64,000 bases of DNA from contig JAFZLA010000010.1 in the NCBI GenBank assembly GCA_017551705.1, positions 1 to 64,000 on the forward strand, read 5' to 3'. Shown here piece by piece: positions 1 through 6,713 of the stretch. The DNA comes from Treponema sp. (GTDB lineage: Bacteria; Spirochaetota; Spirochaetia; Treponematales; Treponemataceae). A program made the translations under genes and the position numbers. The notes under the pieces were generated by a model. It was not told the DNA's origin and did not search any database. It saw only the letters and a list, made by a program, of their open reading frames with translations. Within the stretch, counting starts at the first letter, position 1. Each line of letters opens with the position of its first letter.

Positions 1-2
1 AG

Positions 3-1661
3 AACGACTGCCTTGACTCTGTGACCGGCAATTACCGGACAAAGCAAACTTACGGTTACGACAACCTGTACCAGCTGATAAAAGTCGAGGGCGAAACGAC
101 ATACAATCCGTATCATTCAAGCGCGCCGGAGTTCAAGTCAAATTACAGCCAGCTGTTTGACTTTGACTCTGACGGCCTGGGCAACATGACAAGCAAAGTT
201 TCAACGGAAACCGTGACGCCGCAAAAGACGATCGGCGACAATTTGAATTACAGTTTTAACTATGTCTACAATGAAAACTATGCTCACAGGCTTGTCCGTG
301 CGGGCGACCGTTACTACAAATACGATTCAAACGGAAACATAACTGCTGAGCAGGACGGTAGTTTTGAGAACAACGGTGATGATGTTTCTTACCATAAGAT
401 TACAAAAGAAACAGATAATGTCTACTCCACCGATTACGGCTGGGGCTTGTTTAGTGAAGAAAATGGCTCGGGCGGCGGTGTAAAAGGTTCTAGGTATTGC
501 AGAACTTACGCATGGAACGAGAAAAATCAGCTTATAAGTTCTGTCGATGCCAACTTCAACACCGCCTATGTCTACGGACAGGACGGGCAGAGAACAAATA
601 AGTACACACAGTCGTCGGAAACCTTATATTTCAACAAGATGTGGACTTTGCACACAGACAGCGGAAATAATGTCTATGGTGGTCAAACATCAAAGAACAT
701 CTATCTTGGCGAGACTCGCATTGTCACAAAACTCAACAGCGGTACGAATCCGACTTATCAAGAGGAATATTACAAACAGTATTATTACCACTCCGACCAC
801 CTCAGCTCGGCAAGCCTCATTTCCGACTACAATGGCAACGAGTATCAGAGGATTGAGTATACCCCATACGGAGAAACTTGGGTCGAAAAGACCAGCAACA
901 CGGGGATGGAGTACCTGCCGTACAAGTTCACCGGCAAGGAAATGGACGAGGAGACAGGGCTTTATTATTATGGAGCCAGATACTTAGACAGCAAGTATTC
1001 AATGTGGATTTCTACAGACCCTGCATTAGGTGAATACATTCCGCAAGCTCTAATAAATGACGAAGCTCGACGACATAACCAGAATTTGCCTGGTATGGGT
1101 GGAATTTTTAATCACATCAATTGTAATTTGTACCATTATGCAGCGAACAATCCAGTAAGGTATACGGATCCGGATGGAAGGGATGTGAATCCATCTAATA
1201 TGGGATTAAAGCCTGAAATATGGCAGAAGATGAATTCTTTGAAGAATCTTGAAAATACTGCTAAAAATATAAAGATATCCCAAAAATCAAATAACATTGA
1301 TTTAAAACTTTCTCATACATCAAATTATTGCCGTGCTAGAGCTTCAGTAATTCGTGAAGAACTCGAAAGAATGGGATATGATGTTGATGGGTATACTGTT
1401 GTAAATTACCCATTAAAATATGAGGCAAAACAAAAAGTAAAAAATGGAGAGCTTGAACCAACTGAAATTCCAGTAAATGATGGGAAAAATAGATTTGGTT
1501 ATCATGTTGGAGTAACCGTAAAAATAGATGGAGAATTATATGTCGTTGATCCCTTTTATGATGAACACTCTCCTGGATTATCAAAACAAGAAGATTGGAT
1601 TAATGCTCAGTATGGAACTAATTCTAATTATCAAAAAAAGATTCAAAGTACGATCATCTAG
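3..1661 (+). CDS. Rhs-family toxin, 3' part, with protein-glutaminase-like toxin tip (5' end outside window)
   Basis: The frame is open from the left edge, so the gene is cut by the window. Numbering from the GTG at 21, YD-type repeats fill about residues 1-250. The Rhs core ('YYHSDHLSSASL', 'YTPYGE', 'LYYYGARYLD') spans about 250-340 and ends in the hinge 'NLYHYAANNPVRYTDPDG'. The variable AT-rich tip follows. It carries 'NYCRARA' (Cys437), 'FGYHVGV' (His495) and 'YVVDPFYD' (Asp510), matching the Cys-His-Asp triad of protein-glutaminase/papain-fold deamidase toxins. Inferred role: a contact-dependent or secreted effector that deamidates glutamine in a target protein. The frame ends at TAG 1661, but the -1 frame continues another 28 codons in plausible protein (see slippery site). 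The Rhs call is firm; the tip activity is inferred. Confidence 0.85.
   Translation, partial: NDCLDSVTGNYRTKQTYGYDNLYQLIKVEGETTYNPYHSSAPEFKSNYSQLFDFDSDGLGNMTSKVSTETVTPQKTIGDNLNYSFNYVYNENYAHRLVRAGDRYYKYDSNGNITAEQDGSFENNGDDVSYHKITKETDNVYSTDYGWGLFSEENGSGGGVKGSRYCRTYAWNEKNQLISSVDANFNTAYVYGQDGQRTNKYTQSSETLYFNKMWTLHTDSGNNVYGGQTSKNIYLGETRIVTKLNSGTNPTYQEEYYKQYYYHSDHLSSASLISDYNGNEYQRIEYTPYGETWVEKTSNTGMEYLPYKFTGKEMDEETGLYYYGARYLDSKYSMWISTDPALGEYIPQALINDEARRHNQNLPGMGGIFNHINCNLYHYAANNPVRYTDPDGRDVNPSNMGLKPEIWQKMNSLKNLENTAKNIKISQKSNNIDLKLSHTSNYCRARASVIREELERMGYDVDGYTVVNYPLKYEAKQKVKNGELEPTEIPVNDGKNRFGYHVGVTVKIDGELYVVDPFYDEHSPGLSKQEDWINAQYGTNSNYQKKIQSTII
1634..1640 (+). promoter_or_regulatory. A AAA AAG slippery heptamer near the end of the Rhs toxin frame
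   Basis: In the Rhs frame the codons here read CAA AAA AAG, giving the heptamer A AAA AAG used for -1 frameshifting in E. coli dnaX. A -1 slip replaces the short end (IQSTII, stop 1659-1661) with a tail containing 'DAFYKFHNSDSRKAYEDS' and ending at TAG 1742-1744, ten bases before the ATG of the next gene. The tail is charged and helix-like, as a real C-terminus would be. Either programmed frameshifting or a one-base slip in the A7 run explains it; the sequence alone cannot say which. Confidence 0.45.
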
Positions 1662-1753
1662 ATGCTTTTTATAAGTTCCATAATTCTGACTCAAGGAAAG
1701 CTTACGAAGATTCGGTTAAGGAACTGGAAAAACTTTCAGATTAGGATTTGTCA

Positions 1754-2299
1754 ATGAAAAGATTATTTTTTATATTTTTAATATTCATAAATTTAATAAG
1801 CTGTAATATAAATAAACATGTTTCAGGGATTATCATCTGGGAATATAGTCCTGATTTAGATTTTGAGAAAATTGCTAATACTAGTTACGAGGAATTACTT
1901 AAGAAGTATCCAAAATCAATATTCATAGATTTTTCAGATGTAAAGCAATATTCAAAAACTAAATTTACTTTTGCAATGAAGAATCAGATATGGGAAAAAC
2001 AATATTTATCTAATCGTGATTGTTATTGGGATATAGATGATACATCCTATTTTTCGGTTGTTATTAACGGTACACATTATTTAACTGGAATAAGTTATTT
2101 GTGCTATCTTTCAGCTCAAATTCCAGATATACCTGCGGACAAAGTAATATTAATACCAGCTAAAAATGGGAATCTAAAATTTACAAATACAATAGACGAT
2201 ATAGATGGGTATTTTGGATCTAAAGGTATTAATACATTGGATTATAATTTTGATGAATTAGAAAAATATTTTAGGCATAGATTAAAGTTGGCAAAATAA
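1754..2299 (+). CDS. Lipoprotein, candidate immunity protein for the Rhs glutaminase-like toxin
   Basis: The product is 181 aa, starting at ATG 1754 (TTG 1748 is in frame but less likely). It has a short lipoprotein signal, 'MKRLFFIFLIFINLISC', with the lipobox Cys at about residue 17, so it should be lipid-anchored outside the cytoplasmic membrane. No family is recognised in the rest, which is AT-rich and Asp/Tyr-rich. Its position directly after a variable Rhs toxin tip, in the same low-GC segment, is the usual place for a cognate immunity gene. A lipid-anchored immunity protein would imply that the toxin acts or is neutralised in the periplasm. The lipoprotein call is good; immunity is inferred from position. 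Confidence 0.65.
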   Translation: MKRLFFIFLIFINLISCNINKHVSGIIIWEYSPDLDFEKIANTSYEELLKKYPKSIFIDFSDVKQYSKTKFTFAMKNQIWEKQYLSNRDCYWDIDDTSYFSVVINGTHYLTGISYLCYLSAQIPDIPADKVILIPAKNGNLKFTNTIDDIDGYFGSKGINTLDYNFDELEKYFRHRLKLAK

Positions 2300-2436
2300 A
2301 TGACTTTATGAAAGATTTTATTTCATTTTATCCCCCCCCACAAATAGGGATTTGTTTAACGATGGTATAAAATGAGCGGAATTTACAAGATTTTTGCTCA
2401 TTTTGAGTGATAAAAAAGAGAATTTCTGGAGAAAAA
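2300..2436 (+). other. AT-rich intergenic segment with C8 tract and hairpin before the orphan Rhs tip
   Basis: This short non-coding stretch holds a run of eight C (2332-2339), a TATAAA-like box near 2366-2371, and an inverted repeat AAAATGAGC (2369-2377) / GCTCATTTT (2396-2404). A Shine-Dalgarno-like GGAG lies just before ATG 2437. It may be a promoter for the orphan tip; the C run could vary in length and alter spacing. No transcription start can be assigned with confidence. Confidence 0.3.
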
Positions 2437-3234
2437 ATGAACAGATGTTTAAATAAAAATGCAGATTTTCACAGAACAGACTGGATTTCTCTGTTAAATT
2501 CAGCAGGAATAAGGCAGAAAACGACAGTTACTCCTGAAAATTGTAATTTGTATCACTACGGAGGAAATAATCCTGTCAAGTATACAGACCCCGATGGAGA
2601 ATATATAAATGGTTTAAGCATCTTTTTAACACAAAACTCTCCTGATAATAGATTTTTGACAATGGGATTCACTCTCTCTGGAAGAAAGCTATCAGAAGAT
2701 AGTCCAATATACAATAGAAACCTTATAGGAGATTTCGGTTGTCTTTTTACTGCTACGCTAAACATTGCTGATGACATAAAGAGGTCCACAATCCAAAAAT
2801 ATGCACCATCTGTGAAATTAATCCCGGAAACGAGAATGTCTGACTGGAACAATAGCGACAACTACTTTTCATTCTCTCAGTTTGTTGATAAAGGGTCATA
2901 TCTAGAAAATGATGCAAATATGGGGAAAGCAGAAATGCAAAACTTAATAAGTGATATAAGTGGCCTACCAATGGATAAAATTCACATTGCAGAAATAACC
3001 GGCAGTTCGAAAATAAGTTCTTCCATAGCAAAAGCCTCTATGTCATCAACAAAGACATATGTAGTTGGCCATATGGGTGGTCATTATTTCAACATAACTG
3101 ATTATTCAATATCGAAAGGCTATAAAATACATGATGTATATCATCGTTTCAATGATACTATACAAAAGCAGTTTTTTAACAAAGTTCAAAGTGGCGGTAT
3201 AGATAAAATATATATGATTACAATAGATGATTAA
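2437..3234 (+). CDS. Orphan Rhs C-terminal tip with its own start
   Basis: The product is 265 aa from ATG 2437, with GGAG upstream; an earlier in-frame GTG lies at 2407. After about 35 unrelated residues it has the Rhs hinge 'NLYHYGGNNPVKYTDPDG', then an unrecognised tip of about 210 aa. Near the end the tip has 'YVVGHMGGHYFNITDYS', which could carry catalytic His residues, though no family is assigned. The hinge DNA resembles that of the complete Rhs gene at about 1115-1180, so recombination could swap this tip on. It is followed after 16 bases by a lipoprotein gene, repeating the tip-plus-lipoprotein layout. Having a start codon and ribosome site, it might be translated by itself. Confidence 0.65.
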   Translation: MNRCLNKNADFHRTDWISLLNSAGIRQKTTVTPENCNLYHYGGNNPVKYTDPDGEYINGLSIFLTQNSPDNRFLTMGFTLSGRKLSEDSPIYNRNLIGDFGCLFTATLNIADDIKRSTIQKYAPSVKLIPETRMSDWNNSDNYFSFSQFVDKGSYLENDANMGKAEMQNLISDISGLPMDKIHIAEITGSSKISSSIAKASMSSTKTYVVGHMGGHYFNITDYSISKGYKIHDVYHRFNDTIQKQFFNKVQSGGIDKIYMITIDD

Positions 3235-3250
3235 TTACGGAGGTTTAAAT

Positions 3251-4420
3251 ATGAAATTTTTTAGGTCGCTCTTTTTTTTAGTTTCTTCTTTTATGCTTGT
3301 AAGTTGCACAAAAAATCACGACACAGATTTTTATGAAAAAGTAAAATCTGCCGTAAAAGCTGGAAATGTGAAAAAAGTTGAAAAATTATTGACAAACTCA
3401 CTGCAGTTTACAAATACAGAATATGAGATATTGCTAAATATCGCCATGAAAGATAAAAACAATATTTCGATTCCAATCCTATTCATAAAAAAAGGCTATC
3501 CTGTGGACAAATACCGTCTAAAAAAGGATAAAAAAGAAATGACTTTGTTATACTATTCAATTAATGAACATGATTTTCTTTCAGCGCAAGAATTGTTAAA
3601 CCTAGACGCAAACAGCCTTCTAGATGTAAATGTGAATGGCGAACCTTTTGACTGCCCGCTTTTTTGTGCTATGAAGACAAAAGCGAATGATTTATTGATA
3701 TATATGATTGATAAACTTTTGGAAACCGAAGAAGACACACAAAAAATATACGACATATTATTTCAAGGCTTTCAAAAATATACAGTAAGTGAAAAAATAT
3801 TTGAACATATTTTTAAAAAAAATAATTTTACTTATGATGAAGAAAGCGTAAATAGGATTGTTGAAATAATTTCTAGCTACATAGGTCCATATGGAACGAT
3901 AGATTATATTAGGCTCATACTTGAAAACAAAGGAATAATCATAACTCCAAATCAAGCAAATAAAATTTTCACCGCCATATTGGAAAATAAAAATCAAGAA
4001 ATGCTTGACTATTTTTTCTCATTTCAAGATATATATGAAAAAATACGATTGTCGCCTAAAACCCCAATAACAATCATTAATTATTTTAATTCTTCATTTG
4101 GAAAAGAAATAATATATCGATTAAAGAATGAGAAATTGAATTTTGAAGACGGTGAACCATATTTTCACATAGCGCTCGACATTCAGGAATTTAACTCTAT
4201 CCCATGGTTAGTGAAGAAAGGTGCCAGAGTTGATGTAGCAGCTAATTATTATAATGTAAGACTTGCTCCTGAAGAATTTGCATTATATCTTTCTGAGAGA
4301 TTATCACACGATTATACAGGGGAAGGAATAACAGATTCAGATTCGCAATTAAGCGAAGAATATAAAAAATGGGCGAAGTATTTTGATGATATAAAACAAA
4401 CCTCAACCCATAGTAAATAA
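3251..4420 (+). CDS. Lipoprotein with ankyrin-like repeats, candidate immunity protein for the orphan tip
   Basis: The start is ATG 3251, behind a strong GGAGG at 3239-3243. The lipoprotein signal 'MKFFRSLFFLVSSFMLVSC' has its lipobox Cys at residue 19, followed by about 370 aa. Segments such as 'KAGNVKKVEKLLTNS' and 'HIALDIQEFNSIPWLVKKGARVD' look like degenerate ankyrin helices. Ankyrin-like proteins are common beside polymorphic toxins. The base composition is AT-rich like the tip upstream, and the two genes probably moved together. Immunity is inferred from position; the lipoprotein and repeat character are visible. Confidence 0.65.
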   Translation: MKFFRSLFFLVSSFMLVSCTKNHDTDFYEKVKSAVKAGNVKKVEKLLTNSLQFTNTEYEILLNIAMKDKNNISIPILFIKKGYPVDKYRLKKDKKEMTLLYYSINEHDFLSAQELLNLDANSLLDVNVNGEPFDCPLFCAMKTKANDLLIYMIDKLLETEEDTQKIYDILFQGFQKYTVSEKIFEHIFKKNNFTYDEESVNRIVEIISSYIGPYGTIDYIRLILENKGIIITPNQANKIFTAILENKNQEMLDYFFSFQDIYEKIRLSPKTPITIINYFNSSFGKEIIYRLKNEKLNFEDGEPYFHIALDIQEFNSIPWLVKKGARVDVAANYYNVRLAPEEFALYLSERLSHDYTGEGITDSDSQLSEEYKKWAKYFDDIKQTSTHSK

Positions 4421-4440
4421 TTGGAAAAGATTACTTATGA

Positions 4441-5220
4441 CCGCCCCTTTCGTTTTTAGGCGTGAACCTTACAAGCAACACAGGAGAAGGCCCGCTTCCA
4501 AAGCTGGAGCATGGCGAACATTCTGTGACCACACTCTATGAATACGACGGCGGATATTACGACAGGAAAATAAAGGATTTCTTTGGATTCCAAACTGTAA
4601 AGACAATATACGCCGACGGGACGAACACCGTGGACGAATACAAGAACCACAACTACTATCTAAAAGGTTGCCTTGAAAAAAGCGAGACACGGACAGTTGA
4701 CGGCGCGATTCTCTCAAAAAGCGCGACAGAGTATTGCGACAGCCCTGTATCGCTTCCTGCAAAGGAAGAGGCATGGACTTACGAAAAGTCCAGCGGAGAA
4801 AGCGATTTTATCCACACGGCGACAGAATACGAATACGACGGATGGGGCAACTGCATAAAAATTACCCAGAACTTTGGCGACGGACAAAAATTGTCCGCGG
4901 ACATAACTTACGACACCAACACGAACTCCACGGATTATATCATAGGCCTGCCTGTAGACATAAGGGCGTATGATACAGACGGAAGGCTTTTGCGCCGCAG
5001 GTCAGGCGATTATGACGGCTTAGGACAGCTCAAGGAATTAAGGCAGTATTATGATATCTATAATTATTCAAGAAGCGCGCTAAAATATGACAGCTACGGC
5101 AACATAAGTTCCGTAACAGACAGCCGAGAGGCAACCTTGTCTTATATTTATGATGAAACTGAAAACATGTTTGTAAAAGAAATTTCGCAAAGAGGAGACG
5201 GCACGGATTTTTATAATTGA
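4441..5220 (+). pseudogene. Internal fragment of an Rhs/YD-repeat protein
   Basis: The frame is open from about 4441 (first possible start GTG 4462) to TGA 5220. It shows Rhs/SpvB-type sequence: 'YEYDGGYYDRKIKDFFGFQTV', cut at both ends relative to a full core, then YD-like units such as 'YEYDGWGNC', 'LKYDSYGNISSV' and 'LSYIYDETENMF'. It lacks signal, hinge and tip, and GC content rises again relative to the tip cassettes. It looks like a stranded middle section of a larger Rhs gene, usable as recombination donor. The next gene is on the other strand and starts 44 bases later, so this marks the edge of the Rhs locus. Confidence 0.7.
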
Positions 5221-5263
5221 TGGGAAGAAAACGGTCACATTTTTAGCTCCAAAAAGCCTGTTC

Positions 5264-6097
5264 CTACCTTAGCTCCGCGCCGTTTATATTCGCTTGCGCA
5301 AGCTCCACAAGCTCGGCAGTCTCTGCGTCGTTGTATGGCGCGACTTTTTCCGCCGCGGCGCTAAGGCAATGGCCGTTCATAAAGTTGGCAAAATACCAGC
5401 GCGCGTCCTTTGGCAAGAGCGCGGCGATTTCTTGTATCTGGGCGCGGCCTACAAGCGGCGGGTAGAGGACCGTGCGGAACTCGCGCGCGTCGGCGGGCAG
5501 GGCGCTGACAATTTTTATTGAGTCGATAATTTTTTGCGAGATTGCCCGGTCAAGCCGGGCAATGACATGGGCTGACGAGCTGTCATGTTCGGGCTTGACC
5601 CGGACATCTTTTGCTGAAAGCTCGTCGTAGCGCGCGGGGCTTGTCTTTACGTCAAGCGCGACGTAGTCGGGGCGCACGGCGGGATCGTCCAAAAGTTTTT
5701 GCAGACGGTCTGGAAAAGAGCCGTTTGTGTCAAGCTTTATTTTGTAGCCCAAGGAACGCGCCTCAAGGATTAGGTCCCGCACGGAGTCGGGATGGCACAA
5801 TGGCTCTCCGCCGGAAATCACAAAGCCGGAGAGAACGTTGGCGCGTTTTTTTAGATGGGCGATTATGTCTTGGAGTGAAACAAATTGGGGCTGGTCGTGA
5901 GGTTGCCGCGCGCCCCCGTTAGGGTCTTGCGAAGCCTTTTGGTTGGCCGCGTCTTGGGCTTGCGACGCCTCTACCAGTTCTGTGTTGTAGCAATAGGGGC
6001 AACGAAGATTGCAGCCGCGCAAAAAGCACGCGGCCGCAACACGTTCGGGATAATCAACTAAAGATGTTTTGACTAATACGGCGTCAAGCGGTTTCAA
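5264..6097 (-). CDS. nrdG: Anaerobic ribonucleotide reductase activating protein (radical SAM)
   Basis: The product is 277 aa. The radical-SAM cluster motif is 'CNLRCPYC' (Cys29, 33, 36), followed by 'VISGGEPLCHPD', a typical SAM-binding GGE region. NrdG-type activases use SAM and a 4Fe-4S cluster to form the glycyl radical on NrdD. It is last in the minus-strand unit nrdR-nrdD-nrdD'-nrdG and overlaps the preceding gene by 14 bases. The protein has two unusual inserts: a Gln/Ala-rich stretch at about residues 45-65, encoded by a repeat shared with the upstream gene, and 'DVRVKPEHD...HVIARLDRAIS' near 163-185, encoded by a double hairpin. Both lie outside the metal-binding core. Family call is firm; single-gene role follows from neighbours. 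Confidence 0.88.
   Translation of the reverse strand: MKPLDAVLVKTSLVDYPERVAAACFLRGCNLRCPYCYNTELVEASQAQDAANQKASQDPNGGARQPHDQPQFVSLQDIIAHLKKRANVLSGFVISGGEPLCHPDSVRDLILEARSLGYKIKLDTNGSFPDRLQKLLDDPAVRPDYVALDVKTSPARYDELSAKDVRVKPEHDSSSAHVIARLDRAISQKIIDSIKIVSALPADAREFRTVLYPPLVGRAQIQEIAALLPKDARWYFANFMNGHCLSAAAEKVAPYNDAETAELVELAQANINGAELR
5541..5607. repeat. Double palindromic repeat inside nrdG
   Basis: Two hairpins lie side by side: ATTGCCCGG/CCGGGCAAT (5541-5549, 5555-5563, loop TCAAG) and ATGTTCGGG/CCCGGACAT (5585-5593, 5599-5607, loop CTTGA). In the gene frame they encode 'DVRVKPEHD' and 'HVIARLDRAIS', a peptide pair known from a dispersed palindromic repeat family in several bacteria. Insertion kept the reading frame open. 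Confidence 0.75.
5918..5964. repeat. Coding repeat copy 1 (in nrdG)
   Basis: This 47-base stretch aligns almost base for base with 6366-6412, sharing for example GGTTGGCC and TCTTGGGCTTGCG. On the gene strand it encodes a Gln/Ala/Asn-rich linker ('AQDAANQKASQDPN'). It sits outside the conserved domain, pointing to insertion of a small mobile or duplicating element that is tolerated in frame. Confidence 0.65.
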
Positions 6098-6701
6098 GAT
6101 TGATGATTTCTTCCAGCTCGCTTACGCTGTGGGCGCGGGCGCTTTCGGTTCCGTCATGGTAAAAAATTACCGTGGGAGCGGCAAATACGCCTTTTTGCGC
6201 GGCTTCGGCCAAGCCGGCCTCTGTGTCAACGTCAATGGTCTTTCCTGTAAGGCCGCTGTTTGCGATCCATTCTTTTACAGGCGGGCAGTTGGGGCAAGTC
6301 TTTCGGGCAAAGAGCTCGTAGGTTAGGCCGCGCGCTTCTTGGGCTTGCGAGAGGTCCACGACCGCGTTATGGTCTTGCGAGGCGTTATGGTTGGCCGTTT
6401 CTTGGGCTTGCGGAATGCTTTCGTCTTCCATAAGCATTTCGCTTTCGGGACTAAAGGTTGTCTGGCTGTTTTCGTAGTCGCCGCCGTAGCTGTGGATGTC
6501 GTATTCGGAGGAGTCTTCCAGCTTAAAGTTTTTGCGCAGCTTGAATTCTTCGGCCTTGCCCTTGTTCCAGTTGCGAATCGCGCGGTAGTAGCCTACAATG
6601 CGGGCGTAAACTTCGGTCTCGGTTCCGTGAACGTCGGCCAGTTCCTTTTTAACGTCTGCAATTTCCTTGTCAATTTCCGCAAGCGTTTTTGCCTTTTCCA
6701 T
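6084..6701 (-). CDS. Separate glycyl-radical domain of class III ribonucleotide reductase fused to a redoxin
   Basis: The product is 205 aa. Residues 1-25 form a charged helix ('EIDKEIADVKKELADV'). Residues 28-56 hold the NrdD C-terminal loop 'VYARIVGYYRAIRNWNKGK', with radical Gly37. A repeat-derived linker follows (about 95-120), then a glutaredoxin/NrdH-like domain from about 126 with 'CPNC' at 136-139. The preceding NrdD lacks this loop, so the radical must be supplied in trans. Start ATG 6701 has a strong GGAGGAG (6707-6713) directly behind the NrdD stop. Some NrdD subclasses are known to take electrons from redoxins, so the fusion puts radical and reductant on one chain. It is in frame with nrdD, separated by one TGA and four codons. 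Confidence 0.85.
   Translation of the reverse strand: MEKAKTLAEIDKEIADVKKELADVHGTETEVYARIVGYYRAIRNWNKGKAEEFKLRKNFKLEDSSEYDIHSYGGDYENSQTTFSPESEMLMEDESIPQAQETANHNASQDHNAVVDLSQAQEARGLTYELFARKTCPNCPPVKEWIANSGLTGKTIDVDTEAGLAEAAQKGVFAAPTVIFYHDGTESARAHSVSELEEIINLETA
6366..6412. repeat. Coding repeat copy 2 (in the glycyl-radical/redoxin gene)
   Basis: This is the partner of 5918-5964, with the same order of shared blocks over 47 bases. It encodes 'AQETANHNASQDHN' in the linker between the glycyl-radical loop and the redoxin. A partial third copy, with TTCTTGGGCTTGCGAG, lies around 6330-6346. Confidence 0.65.
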
Positions 6702-6706
6702 ATTTT

Positions 6707-6713
6707 CTCCTCC
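6707..6713 (-). promoter_or_regulatory. Strong Shine-Dalgarno between nrdD stop and the glycyl-radical gene
   Basis: On the gene strand GGAGGAG follows the nrdD TGA (6714-6716) immediately and is five bases from ATG 6701. It supports independent initiation or coupled re-initiation, rather than the TGA being a simple disabling mutation. Confidence 0.8.
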
